Positions 45,155 to 56,269 of a DNA stretch of 64,000 nucleotides are shown here, piece by piece. The stretch comes from Brachypalpus laphriformis (taxonomy: Eukaryota > Arthropoda > Insecta > Diptera > Syrphidae), in NCBI GenBank assembly GCA_945910035.1, contig OX246754.1, positions 38,362,678 to 38,426,677 of the forward strand, given 5' to 3'. Both the position numbers and the translations under genes were made by a program. The number at the start of each line of letters is the position of its first letter. The stretch's first letter is position 1. Under the pieces are notes generated by a model that worked only from the letters and a program-made list of their open reading frames with translations, ran no database searches and was not told the origin of the DNA.

Positions 45155-48100
45155 GCGTTGGGCGCCAATTTTTTTCTTTAAGACTTCTTTTTTCTTAGTT
45201 TTTTTTTCTCAAGAATAATTCTAATTCCGTCCTGGCAGTAAAAACGTAAAACAGTATTCAAACAAACATACGAATGTCAGCAAAAATGTATATTACATAT
45301 TTATAATAATACGACTGCCTTTAGCTTTACATTTAAAAAAAAGAAATAAATCACGCAGATGTGAAAAAAAAGAAAAAAATATTTTCCGAGCTCCCAATGA
45401 ATCCAATTACGAGTATATAAAATGCAATTTTTTTTTTACAATATACAATATATCTTTTATAAGGTTATCTACAATAATATTAAGTTTTGTACATGTATTA
45501 TCCTATTTTTTAATACTTTATATATACATATATAAAGAAAGAATTATTTATCAGTTAAAGAAAACAACTCAACTCAGTGGTGCTATGCCTTAGATAAAGA
45601 GACCATGTGTGGTGGTATATTTAAGAACTTATTTTATCAAATAAGACCCCACCTTATCGTCGTATATAAAGGTTGTTAAACACAAAATGCACAAAATATA
45701 AATGAAGTTAATAAACTAAAAGAAAAATAGTTTCGATACATTTTCAAATTATAATTTTTTTTTAAATAGATATTTACATATAATACTTCTTAAGGCAGTA
45801 CAAATTTATTCTTTTCATAGAATTTTAATACAGATCGCACAAACGAAAAGAAAAAAACACAACAAAGCTAAATAATACTTAAAAAATACTCTGAACGATT
45901 TGATGGTAGCTGCATCACTGTATTTACAAAGTTTTGCATACACTTAATTTTGTTTTCTATTTTATTTAATTTTTTTCTTTATTTTGGGATTAGCTATAAA
46001 ATTAATAACTAAAAAAAAACTATTTATTTATTTTTAAAATCGTCCGTCCGTCATGCATTTAAAAAAAGAGAGTATAATATATGCACAGAAGGCATTAAAG
46101 TTTAAAATAACCCATGGTACCACTCATATAAAAAAGAGGTCTTCAGGCACATTAAGTACGTTAGGATTGTTAGACAGTAGCTAGGGCTTTTTTTTAATTT
46201 TGTGTACGTCTAAGCCCACTAAAAATTTTGTGCTGGCAGAGTATCGTCAATATCCTCAATTTCTTGGATTTTTTTTCTACCGTAACATTTCATCAATCAA
46301 AGCAATGGAATTGTTATTCACTTAAAGTTGCTTACAATCCAAACGTACCCATTAATTACCAAACGAAAATGTTAAAAGGTGAACATCGAGTCTGACTCAC
46401 ATAATAATTTTACCTAACTTGGAGTTGGAATAAAAAAAATCTTTCATTAGATCGATCAATTATTAGAACAAAGCAGCTATAATTAGGTTATTTAAAACGA
46501 AACTAAGTGTGTATTGTACATTTGCCATTTCAGATATTTCAGAGGAAAACTAAAGTTGTACTCAGGCACCATCTTGGAAAATGCCGCTCAACATATCGTT
46601 TATTGCATATATATATATTTTTTTTTTTTTGAAAACATACCTGGGCCCACCGTTTTTGAATTTTCAAATACGGTGGATCAAAGAACACTTCTTATTATCA
46701 ATTGAATATAATACTTCAACTTGCGTGTTCACATTTCAGCGCTTTCTCAAATGGTAACAAGATAGACGAGGCTACGTGCAGTTTATGTAGTACAGTATTT
46801 AAATTTGCCTGAATAGGAAGTTACACCCCCATTGGGCTATATTGAAAGTCTAACTTCTGCGTTCTGTTCCACGATCTGTTCTGTTAATGTGCGAAATACA
46901 GTATTTCTCTTGGTAATCTAGGTACCTAAGTATGGAAAAGTAAATATACACTTCAAGAAATCGTATGGAAGATTTGTATTTTGAAAAAAAAAAAAAAAGT
47001 GTGAAAAGCACTCAAATATTCTGAACTAGAATTAATAAAACCAAGTATCCATTTGCGTTAGGGTCACTTCATAGTAAATTCTTTATGGATTGTGGAAAGT
47101 GCGGAAGGATTATGCGACAGCATTGGGAACTTCACTTGAAAAGATTAGTAAAAGGTTCTTGGAATGTTCAAAGCTCAACTGACACACACCCTGCCCTATG
47201 GTCTGTGCTGTGCATCTACAAAGTTTTAGCTTTCTACGAGTAGATCATCTGGTGGCTTCCTGGGTGTTTCAAGAAATAAACTGGCGTAATGAGTGAGGGT
47301 ACGTGGAGTCGTTTCTATAAACTAAAAGTTCGACTGCATATTGTTTTGCTAGGCTTTGTCAAATAAAGTCTTTTGGAAAAGTACCTCTAAAATTACACTT
47401 ACTATGTTTTCTATGTTTCGTTGGAAAGAAAAGAGCGATTCTAAATCGAAGTGGAAACCGAGTGCTGTTATGTTTTTTAATAGACCACAAATTACGATTT
47501 CGAATGAAAAACGTCATTAGTTTAAGCGCTGATTCTAGTATACTTAGTTTGTTTGCACAAACTGTCGACTATCAATATCTGAATATAATGGGTGTCGATT
47601 CATTAGATTTGGTTGAGAGATGACTTTCTTAAAACCATTCCTGCTGACTAGTCAAATTGTTGACGAAAGATATGATCTTGTAGACAATGATAAGTAGATT
47701 AAACCCTTCATGATTAAAAGGCTTTTTTCTGAACGCTGGAGCAAACGATATGGGATTCTATCCATCCTTAAACTACTTTCTGTGAGCTTCTTTTCCCCAA
47801 AAATATACAATCACCCCGATTATCGTTGGCGTTTTTCGCCAATTGTCGTTTCATTCCTCAGAAAGACCACGCATGTATTTTCATAACTTTTTCAATGAGA
47901 AAGAGTTGTAATAGTATTCTAAACGACAAAAAAAATTGCATAGTAACATAATGAAAAGCGAACAACGCCAACGGTAATCGGGGTGAATTAAAATAAGGTA
48001 CGGGGTATGTCAGTTAACGAAGGAGAAATTGAATAACTAATTGCCTTTTAACACCATTAGCCATGTCTTGCAAACCTAACAGTGAAATTAACTACTCAGG

Positions 48101-49640
48101 CCTTTAAACAACGAATAATCTTAAATCTTTTTTCAAAATTCAGTCTACTTACAAAAATATTAAGTTAATAAAACACAATTTTAAAAGAAGCTTCCTTATG
48201 TACTCGTACGTGCATATAAGCCCGGATTAAAAAATAAAATATTTGTATATTTTCCATAACAACAATAATATATTAAACTCCGATGTGCCTTATATTAGTA
48301 CCATTCTTAAAATAAAAACATACATATAAATAAAGCTCTTCTCCATTCAGTATTCAATTCACTAGCAATTTATATTTAAGTTTACCTATTTTGTATCAAC
48401 AGCAATCTGTTATTCAAAAACTTTAATTTATTTGATATAAACAAACGAAAAAAAAAATAAAAAATACATGGTCTATTTATATCCATGCCAGTGATTGAAA
48501 TTAATTTACTTAATATATTTTAAGCTTTATCTTTTTTTTATTTTATTTAATAATTGTTTCCCTTTTGGCTAAGGTTAAAATTGAATTAAAAACGAATAAT
48601 AAACGAAAAAAAAAACAATTCTCTTTTTTGATTTTGCTTTGTGATTTTATTTATTTTAATTTTCTAGTTTTTCAAATGTATACAAAAATAAAATTATTAC
48701 TATAAAATCTGTAATTGGCTTTTAATTTAAGTTCAACTTAAATTTGATTCAAAACGATTTCTAAATGTTATCAAAATTATAAGTAACACAATTTAAACTT
48801 TCAAAGTTGCCTAAAATTTATAAAGTTGTATATAATAATTTAAGAATAAATTTGTTATTTTCCAATACTCATGTATATTTTTATAACCCCCACTTCGATT
48901 GAATTTAAATTCTTCTTTATCAGAATTTTCTTTTTTATTGTGCAATTAATTATTGTTGTATTATCTATAGAAGAGTATAAGACAACTTGTTTGAAAATAT
49001 AAAAAAAACGTTGCTAAATAAAATAAAGCAATGACATACAATAAAAATAAGACTTATTTAATAAACCTTAAATTAGCTATTATTAGTTTTTTTTTTATTA
49101 TGTTCGTATACTTTAAACGATTTATTAAATTATTTTATTTCATTAAATCGAGAGAGAAGAAAATATCGCTCAAAAAAGTAATAACAACAAAATGCAAATG
49201 GACTTCCAGTGAACATTTTTAAGAAAGAAAAAAACAAGTCAATTTTCATTAGATTTATTGAAATATGTTTTCATTGAGATTTTTTAAAAGGAAAAGAAAG
49301 AAATATATATAACACACGTGTTAAATGAATAATCAATAAAAATAAATAAAATATGTTTCCAAGTAAATTACTTTTTTCAGTTTTTAAAGCAAAGCCTTAA
49401 ATAAATAATAAAACAAAAGAAACTACTTAAATTTCCGAAGTTTATTATTATATCATTATTATTATTATTAATTTATCGCAAACATGACTTTATTTTAAGC
49501 TAGGATATTTAAAAGAAAAATGCTTTTTTTGTAAAACATTTATTTATAAGATCTTTTCATTTATAACGTATTAAATTGAGTTTTTTATTGAAAATTAGTT
49601 TGTTGAATTGATTTTTTTTTACCTTGACAATGCTTGACAA
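45155..49640 (+). other. ttk: p88 3' UTR and AT-rich intergenic DNA
   Basis: Begins with an isolated copy of the tRNA-Lys-like motif (45157-45167). Then AT-rich sequence with AATAAA strings, for example near 45343 and 45710. The p88 transcript probably ends somewhere in 45.3-49 kb, but I cannot tell where. 46.5-47.8 kb is less AT-extreme, yet holds no recognisable gene. A MITE lies at 47811-47986. Confidence 0.45.
47811..47986. mobile_element. MITE with TCACCC termini, copy B (about 176 bp)
   Basis: TCACCCCGATTATCGTTGGC at the left and the inverted GCCAACGGTAATCGGGGTGA at the right, the same termini as the 21.8-kb copy, with a shared interior (a decayed GAAAAAGTT/GTCGTTTCATTC part). No coding sequence. 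Confidence 0.75.
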
Positions 49641-50420
49641 TGCAATGCCATATAGGATTTATTACGCCACTATATCTGAAGTTGTTTCCAGGGAAGAGCT
49701 GCAGCGTAGCAGAGTGTTGCTAAAAATGATGTAAGCGCCAAATTTTTTTTGGTTAAACGTCCCGTGAAGAACGTTGATTTGTCTCAGAGAGAGTATCTAA
49801 AACTCAGCTCTTTCCAGATTATGTGATTTCTCACCCCATGTAAGTATTGAAACCATACGGTAATTTCTCACAACCATACTTCTGCTTCCTATTTCGGCGA
49901 GGCTATGATCTGAAAATAAGCGAACATAACCCTCACACTTCACTGCAGTTCTACTGATCCGCCTAAGACGTTCGCCTACAACCATACATTCCACAAAAGA
50001 TTTCCTCGAATCGCCGCATTCCAAATATTCTTTTTTTCGAATATGTAATTAATTTCTGAAATCGACTATTGCGTCGACATTCTGCTTTACATATTGCTTT
50101 TTATTTACTACTACCCGGATGTACCCGCTTCACTAGGTCTTTTAATATGCAACTTAAAGCACTCTCAGTTTTCTGAAAGATATAAGCATGTGTGTCTCAT
50201 TTGACCCACCCAGGTTCGTCCACGCCCAAAACTTTATGCTCCGTTTTACGCTGCGCATCAGATGACCTCAAAGATAATAAACGTTTTTTTGTAGCATGTT
50301 ACTCGTAGCAAATACAGTAATGATGATACAAAGACACAGTATGATAATCGTCTAACTACGGATGGCTCTACAGAAATAGCGGTAATTATTTAGAAAAAAG
50401 GGTATCCGCCCCCAATTTTG
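49641..50420. other. intergenic stretch
   Basis: Apart from the hairpin SINE-like copy at 49880-49977 I see nothing recognisable. A short duplicated stretch starts at 50421. Confidence 0.4.
49880..49977 (-). mobile_element. 100-bp hairpin SINE-like element, copy 7
   Basis: Tail TTCTGCTTCC, stem GGCTATGATCTGAAAATAAG / GAACATAACC (several mismatches), head CTACTGATCCGCCTAAGACG then TTCGCC. A 10-bp target duplication ACAACCATAC is seen at 49870-49879 and 49978-49987. Confidence 0.8.
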
Positions 50421-50637
50421 ATGAAATTTATGTTAACATGTGATAGAAGACATATGTATATTTAAGTTTGGAATTGTCTAGTTGGGGGATGAGCAGTGCG
50501 GTTTTCGTCCCGGTAGAAGCACAAATTAAATTTATGAAATTTATGTTAACATGTGATAGAAGACATATGTATATTTAAGTTTGGAATTGTCTAGTTGGGG
50601 GATGAGCAGTGCGGTTTTCGTCCCGGTAGAAGCACAA
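50421..50637 (+). repeat. 104-bp direct duplication at the LINE 5' junction
   Basis: The stretch from ATGAAATTTATGTTAACATG through GAGCAGTGCGGTTTTCGTCC to AGAAGCACAA occurs twice, at 50421-50524 and 50534-50637, apparently identical and separated by 9 bp. It spans host flank and the first about 40 bp of the retrotransposon, so the duplication followed or accompanied the insertion. An assembly error is possible. Confidence 0.85.
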
Positions 50638-51725
50638 CCGACCAGTTGTTCACTCTCAGAATGGTCCTTGAGAAGGCCTGGGAATATGCCAAACCTGTCT
50701 ACACTTGTTTTGTGGATTTGGAAAAAGCATATGATAGGGTTCCTCGAGGCAAACTCTGGAGTGTTCTGCAGGAGTATGGGATTGCTGCTTCCCTGTTAAG
50801 GGCGATTCAGTCGTTATATACAAACTGTAGAAGCTGTGTTCGGATAAACGGTGTTAAATCAATACCTTTCACTGTGGGCGTTGGACTCCGCCAGGGGTGC
50901 GTGTTGTCACCTCTCCTCTTCATTGTATATATGGATTGGATGTTACAGCGCAGCCGTGGCGGGGAATGTTTCAAAGTGGGAGACCTAAGGATTAGTCATC
51001 TGCTCTTTGCGGATGACTTGGTCCTCCTTGGGTCCTCTCAAACCGAACTTCAGCGCGCACTCGAAAGGTTTGTAGCCGTTTGTGATGATGCTGGAATGAA
51101 GATCAACGTGAACAAGTCGGAAGTAATGGTCGTTTCCAAAAAACCCATTCAGTGCACTCTGCATGTTAGTGGAGTCCCACTGAAGCAGGTGGAGAAGTTT
51201 AAGTACCTCGGGGTTTTATTCACGAGTGATGGGAGGAGCAATGCCGAGTTATCCTGTAGAATTGGTCAGGCTGGATCAATTTTGAGAGAGCTTGGCCAAT
51301 CTGTTAAAAGGAAGGCCGAACTTAGTGTTCAAGCTAAGCTATCGGTTTTTAACTCGGTGTATGTTCCAACTCTTACCTATGGTCATGAAATTTGGGTAGT
51401 GACCGAAAGAATAAGATCGCGGATACAAGCTGCGGAAATGAGGTTCCTTCGCGGTGTTGTTGGAATAACTCGTAGAGATCGAGTGCGCAACACCAGAGTA
51501 CGCGAGGCGCTCAACGTTGAGCAGCTACTTCTCCGAACGGAACGATCTATGCTTCGATGGTTTGGTCACGTAGTTCGTATGCCCCCGAACCGGCTTCCAA
51601 GACGCGCCATGGCTGCCGTGCCATCAGGTAGGCGACTTCGCGGAAGGCCTAGAAATAGATGGTTGGATCAAGTCCGACATCTCTCCTGGAGCCGCTTAGG
51701 GAATCCTCCTGATGAATTGGAGTGA
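50595..51725 (+). CDS. Rex1-like reverse transcriptase (5'-truncated), open frame
   Basis: A 376-codon open frame giving RT from the second finger onward: DEQCGFRPGRSTTDQLFTLR, CFVDLEKAYDRVPRGKLW, GVGLRQGCVLSPLLFIVYMD, LLFADDLVLLG with the catalytic FADD, KFKYLGVLF (thumb), and a C-terminal domain with WFGHVVRMPPNRLPRRAMAA and GRPRNRWLDQVR. The endonuclease and first fingers are missing. After a TGA at 51723 more in-register residues (MAEDREGWRVH) precede the 3' tail, so the gene may be slightly longer in intact copies. The (GAAT)n tail and C-terminal style recall Rex1/Babar. It is a young truncated copy; fragments of the family occur at 2.9 kb and 13.6 kb. Confidence 0.85.
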   Translation: MGDEQCGFRPGRSTTDQLFTLRMVLEKAWEYAKPVYTCFVDLEKAYDRVPRGKLWSVLQEYGIAASLLRAIQSLYTNCRSCVRINGVKSIPFTVGVGLRQGCVLSPLLFIVYMDWMLQRSRGGECFKVGDLRISHLLFADDLVLLGSSQTELQRALERFVAVCDDAGMKINVNKSEVMVVSKKPIQCTLHVSGVPLKQVEKFKYLGVLFTSDGRSNAELSCRIGQAGSILRELGQSVKRKAELSVQAKLSVFNSVYVPTLTYGHEIWVVTERIRSRIQAAEMRFLRGVVGITRRDRVRNTRVREALNVEQLLLRTERSMLRWFGHVVRMPPNRLPRRAMAAVPSGRRLRGRPRNRWLDQVRHLSWSRLGNPPDELE

Positions 51726-51835
51726 ATGGCGGAGGATCGAGAAGGATGGAGAGTCCACCTGAGCATCCTACCGCCGCGACCCTCATGAAGGATTAGCGGG
51801 CCATTGAAAATGAATGAATGAATCAGGAACAAAAC
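51724..51835 (+). mobile_element. 3' UTR and (GAAT)n tail of the Rex1-like element
   Basis: From the stop through GAAGGATTAGCGGGCCATTG to AAAATGAATGAATGAATC. It matches 3100-3200 closely. The next retroelement starts within about 50 bp. Confidence 0.8.
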
Positions 51836-53239
51836 CCAAGAATTTCTATTCCACAATTCGTCCCCACGATAAAAAAAAGTGAATTCGTGAGAGGTGATCC
51901 AATGCCGAATCAATGGAGGGAAAGTTACCTCCTCCCTGTATACAAAGGGAAGGGTGATACGCGAAACTGTGATAACTACCGTTCGATCAAGCTGATGTCA
52001 CACACCATGAAGATCGTTGAGCGGGTATTAGGTGGCCGACTGCGAAAAATAATACGGCTATCTGATGATCAGTGCGGGTTTGTCTCGGGTAAATCAACCA
52101 CAGATGCAATCCAAAGTATAAGGATCATAATGGAAAAACATCGTGATTCCTTAAGGGATTTGCATATTGTATTGGTTGACTTTGAAAAGGCATTCGACAG
52201 ACAACCACGAGATCTGATATGTGTGGCGCTAAGACATCGAGGGGTTTCAGAAACCTATGTACAGATGATCATGGACATGTACGAAAGAGCAAAGACAAGA
52301 GTAAGATGTCCCGCTGGAGTAACCGAAGAGTTCCCAATCAAAGTCGGGGTGCACCAGGGAAGCGTTTTAAGTCCTTTGCTCTTTATTACAGTCCTTGATT
52401 ATCTGCTTGAAGGTAAAGTGATGGACCCCAAGGTACATCAGTTATTCTTTGCTGACGATGGAGCCATCATAAGTGAGGATCCTACATCCCTGCAACGAGC
52501 ACTTGATGTGTGGGTGGACGTTTTGGAGGGAAATGGGTATCGCATTAGTTCAAAAAAGACAGAGTACTTGTGCTGCCCGTTCTCTGATCCACTCAGGCCT
52601 ATTCCAGACATTTATTTGAATGGAACAGTGCTTCCCAAGTGCGAAAAGTTCAAATATCTGGGATCTATGATCAATAGCAAAGCAACTTGTGATGACGACA
52701 TCAATCATCGTGTAAGCGTAGGGTGGATGAAGTGGCGAGAAAATTCCGCTATCTTCTGTGACAGAAAAATGCCCCCTAAGTTGAAAGGAAGGCTCTACAC
52801 CGCAGTTGTACGTCCAGCGCTCACATACGGTTCACAATGTTGGACGATGTACAAAAAGTATGAGAGTAAATTAACGGCAGCTGAGATGAAGATGCTTCGC
52901 ATGACAGCAGGAGTGACCAAGCTTGATCGAATAAGAAGTTCGAAGATCCGTGGAAGCTTTCACATCAAGGAGACCATCGTACACAAATTAGAGCGCGACC
53001 GGCTCAGCTGGTATTGCCACGTTCAAAGAAGAGATCATTTGAACCCTGTTAAAAAGGCAATATCTATGCACGTTCCAAAGACATCGCGATGTAGGAAAGG
53101 CAGGCCTATAAACGCCTGGATCAGACAAATGCGACGACATCGGCATTTCATTGGCCTCAGTAACCGAGTGATCCAAAATCGGCAGGCCTGCCGATATTTT
53201 CTGAGGTCAAATAGGCGAACCCCACGGGCGGATCAGTAG
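51818..53239 (+). CDS. LINE reverse transcriptase with hairpin 3' end (5'-truncated), open frame
   Basis: A 473-codon open frame, RT content from about 51881 on: PNQWRESYLLPVYKGKGD, NCDNYRSIKLMSHTMKIVE, DDQCGFVSGKSTTDAIQSIR, VLVDFEKAFDRQPRDLI, VGVHQGSVLSPLLFITVLDY, LFFADDGAIISED (catalytic box), KFKYLGSMINSKA (thumb), then a C-terminal domain through WYCHVQRRDHLNPVKKAI. The first 20-odd codons derive from flank or the preceding element's tail, so the nominal start is not real. The frame runs into the hairpin 3' tail, where its last residues (NRRTPRADQ) are encoded. Endonuclease and first finger are missing. The style is RTE/CR1-like; the clade is unsure. It appears undamaged as far as it goes and so is recent. 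Confidence 0.85.
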   Translation: MNQEQNPRISIPQFVPTIKKSEFVRGDPMPNQWRESYLLPVYKGKGDTRNCDNYRSIKLMSHTMKIVERVLGGRLRKIIRLSDDQCGFVSGKSTTDAIQSIRIIMEKHRDSLRDLHIVLVDFEKAFDRQPRDLICVALRHRGVSETYVQMIMDMYERAKTRVRCPAGVTEEFPIKVGVHQGSVLSPLLFITVLDYLLEGKVMDPKVHQLFFADDGAIISEDPTSLQRALDVWVDVLEGNGYRISSKKTEYLCCPFSDPLRPIPDIYLNGTVLPKCEKFKYLGSMINSKATCDDDINHRVSVGWMKWRENSAIFCDRKMPPKLKGRLYTAVVRPALTYGSQCWTMYKKYESKLTAAEMKMLRMTAGVTKLDRIRSSKIRGSFHIKETIVHKLERDRLSWYCHVQRRDHLNPVKKAISMHVPKTSRCRKGRPINAWIRQMRRHRHFIGLSNRVIQNRQACRYFLRSNRRTPRADQ

Positions 53240-53322
53240 AAATTCAGTGAAGTGGGAGGGCTGTGATCCCTTGTTTTCGGATCATAGCCTCGCTGATAAA
53301 AGGAAGAAGAAGAAGAAGAAGA
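53213..53322 (+). mobile_element. hairpin 3' end of the LINE (copy 8 of the family)
   Basis: GGCGAACCCCACGGGCGGAT at the start, hairpin GGCTGTGATCC ... GGATCATAGCC (compensatory change keeps the stem), then (AAG)n. Here the unit is contiguous with the RT frame, which identifies this LINE as the likely source of the free 100-bp units. Confidence 0.82.
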
Positions 53323-53416
53323 TAAAAAAAATGAATCGTTCAATATTTTGTTGAAACGAAAGTATATTTAAAATAAAATGAATACAGTAAGTAAATGTAG
53401 TGCGTAGACATCCTCT

Positions 53417-54812
53417 TTATTGATTAGAAGCTCTTCTATACCAAAATCTTGCTCGGTAATCATCGGAGCATGTCAAGAAAGCTGGCGCATTCGGTGAGTG
53501 GGTTATGTACCGCACCGGACCATTGTGTCCCAGCGACATTAGATTCAACCGACCGGCATTCCGCGAGTTCCATGAACACAAGGATGTTGTGGCCTCGTCA
53601 GGGAACATCACATAGTCCTCGGTGTGGTTGAACACCCCCTGAGTGTTGTGTTCCTGTTTACCAGTTGTCCCGGCTCCCGTATATGTCTGTATACTCCGAC
53701 TGGTGCATAGTTCCCAGAGGTGCACGATGGAGTCCTTTCCAGATGACAGCAAGTACTAAAGGAGAAAGGGTTTTATAATGACTCACAGACAATCAAGCCC
53801 AACTATTAGTTACCTTTCCATTCCTGGAGAACTGCAGAGAGCAGATCTCTGCTCCGGAATGCGCATCAGCAATGGTGTTAACGCAGCGCCCACTGACACC
53901 GTCCCACAGTTTTATGCTGCCATCAATACTGCCGCTGGCGTAGAACTTCGCTGTCGGGGCGTACTTTACACAGGAAACGCTTGCCTTATGCTGCTGCGAG
54001 GGAATAGCGCTCACAAAGCACTGTCCCGTCTGGACGTCGTACACCCTCAGCACATGATGCTCAGTACCCACGACTATGTAGTCCCCAGTTGGGTGGAATG
54101 ACAAACACGTGACTGGGTCACAATCGGTGAAAACCTTGTGAGCCTTCTTCACCGATGGCTTGGCAATGTCGAACAGCTTCACCGAACAATCTCGAGACCC
54201 AGATGCCAGGATGTGCTCCTTGGGATGGAATTCCAGAAAAGCCACCTCATCAGTGTGGTCGTATAGAGTACGAATGACTGGGTGTCCCTGCTGTTCCCTC
54301 CCAGGTTCCAGATCCTCTGGCGCCGACTTGGCCAACATGCGATCCACGTCCAGAATCTTAATGCTCGCGTCGACACTGCCAGTGGCAACTAGCTGCCCAT
54401 CATGACTGAAAGCCCCCGCACGGCAAGACTGCTTGTGTGACGTAACATAAGCAGTCTCATAGGATGCCGGCTCTGGGGCGAGGGAAGAGCCCTCTGGTTC
54501 GAACTCCAAGTCGATTCCCGGCAAAACGTCGTCGTATACGTTGGATTCTTTTGTGGTGGTGGTTGCCTGCATTCCGGCTATCATGATGTGGAGCAGCTGC
54601 TCGGTGGGCGAGCATTCGTCGGCCTTTACCAGCAGCGACAACTCCTTGGCGAATTTCTCCAAGCCGTCGTACATTAGTTGGCTGAAATGCGAGCGAATTT
54701 AGAAAGTCACGCAGACGGAAATCAAAGAACATACTTACCCTATAATGAGCCGGTAGAGGACTTCTCTGTTTTTAACTAAATTTCTGGGATCCAGAATCTC
54801 TGTGTCACGCAT
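53417..54812 (-). CDS. CstF50: cleavage stimulation factor subunit 1 (CstF-50), 3 exons
   Basis: WD40 subunit of the CstF complex that binds the GU-rich element and stimulates 3'-end cleavage of pre-mRNA in the nucleus. Exons on the minus strand: 54812-54739, 54681-53814, 53755-53417, joined by introns of 57 and 58 nt (GTAAGT/CAG and GTAACT/TAG); the total of 1281 nt gives 426 aa, near the human size. The N-terminus reads MRDTEILDPRNLVKNREVLY then RLIIGQLMYDGL, matching the family's dimerisation region (human ...QQLYKLIISQLLYDGY). WD repeats follow: GAFSHDGQLVATGSVDASIK, FLEFHPKEHILASGSRDCSV, LSFHPTGDYIVVGTEHHVLR, VKYAPTAKFYASGSIDGSIK then LWD, and in exon 3 YLLSSGKDSIVHLWEL, ending FLTCSDDYRARFWYRRASNQ. 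The gene is intact. The head-to-head neighbour is Nop16. Confidence 0.96.
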
Positions 54813-55171
54813 TTTTCTTATTTTTACGATTTGCGACTTTGTTGTGAAAAATTAAATTGTTTTCAATCAGTCAAGCAAATAAATTTTTGTGGTTAAATGT
54901 CAAATTGCATTCCATTCCCATTAGATTCCTGCATAACTAACTAATGCGTTTACATCAAAGAGTTGTTTCCTGAGTTCCACTTAATCCGTAGAACAATGGG
55001 GCATCTGCTAATTTTTTGTTTTATTTTCATCTTCAAATGGCCTAATAAAATTTTTGCGAGAAAATAAAAAAAAAAAATATTTTTAAATGTTAGGGCCTCT
55101 TTTTGCGATTTCTGGGGCCACAAGGTTTAAAAACGCCATTATATAGATATCGATGAAATAATCACAAAATA

Positions 55172-56210
55172 CAGTGAAATTTCAATAATTCGAATTTCAT
55201 TGGACCCTGGTAAAACTTCGAATTACAGAGGCTTTTGTATTATGAAGTTTTCAGTAAGGAAGGAAATTGTTTTGCAAAACGAAATTTTTATTTAACATAT
55301 GTACCACCATTAAGCGGTACACAGGCGGATGGAAAACATCTACTGCAACTGGGGCAGAAGTGTACGGGCCCAGGATTAGATACTCAGAATCACAGGGACT
55401 TCGCAGAAACACCAGCGTACCTTCTTATGGAATGCGAAGCACTGCACAAAAGAAGAAATCACCTAGGTGCCTATCTACTATCAGAAATGGATCCACTTAA
55501 GGTACTCCGGTTCATTGTAGCAGGCTGGACTGGAGGAAGTGCCCTGACTGAGTATATAATCGAGTAGAGCCTTAGTATGGGGGGGCACAACAGATCTGTT
55601 AAAGGTCGCAGTGCACTTGCACCTCACTACAATTGAATACCTATCTAGCTATGGACGAGTACATCAGTATGTACTACATGTGTTTACATTTTGTCCCTAG
55701 GGTAAAGAAATTATACAATTTTTAATACAAATTACACGCATCAAATAAAAAAATAATTTGCATTTTTTTTTCTCAGCAAGCAACGGCAAACTAGCTCATT
55801 CAGGGTGTTTTCGATCGTGATTAAAGAAAAAGCCGTCGTCTTCGCCATCTGTCCTCTCTAAACATTGACAGTTGAATTCGACTCCGTCATTTGGAATGGA
55901 AAATGTTCATACTCTACTGCATTCAGTGAATACATAAGGCATAGTCATCTCTTAGGCATTTATTTTCTTGGCCTGCTTTCGTCACATAAGCATTTCAACG
56001 AGCAGTTGAGTAAAACCAAATAGACTTGACTTCGAATTATAGAGGTAAAGAAAACCACCACGTTCGAATTAGAAAGGTTTTCAAGTGATGTTGCACAACA
56101 ATAAATTCGAATTAATAAAAAGGACAAATTGCATAAATTTTTTTCGATTAATAGAGGTTTTCTCATGGGACTGAGAGAGTACTTCTATTTATAGAAGTTT
56201 TGGAATTATT
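55172..56210. mobile_element. pogo-like DNA transposon remnant
   Basis: TA followed by CAGTGAAATTTCAATAATTCG at 55172, a terminus typical of pogo/Tigger-like Tc1/mariner elements. TTCGAATTA-AGAGG-type subterminal motifs recur near 55217, 56033, 56074 and 56147. The right tip is decayed (TTGGAATTATTATATTAAT near 56200). No transposase frame remains, and a LINE fragment lies inside. Confidence 0.45.
55290..55567 (+). pseudogene. LINE C-terminal zinc-motif fragment
   Basis: Plus-strand frame: LLQLGQKCTGPGLDTQNHRD, ETPAYLLMECEALHKRRNHL, DPLKVLRFIVAGW. The ETP-x-LL-x-EC-AL-KRR-LG pattern is the C-terminal Cys/His module after RNase H in I/LOA-type LINEs. Only this end remains, and it is set inside the pogo-like relic. 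Confidence 0.72.
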
Positions 56211-56269
56211 ATATTAATATGCATCAAAAATACGATATTCCACTTAATCTTTAATACATCTACAAGCAG

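Noticed and set aside
53778..54101. Plus-strand frames across CstF50
   Set aside because: They are antisense to the WD40 coding exons; the minus-strand protein is clearly the gene.
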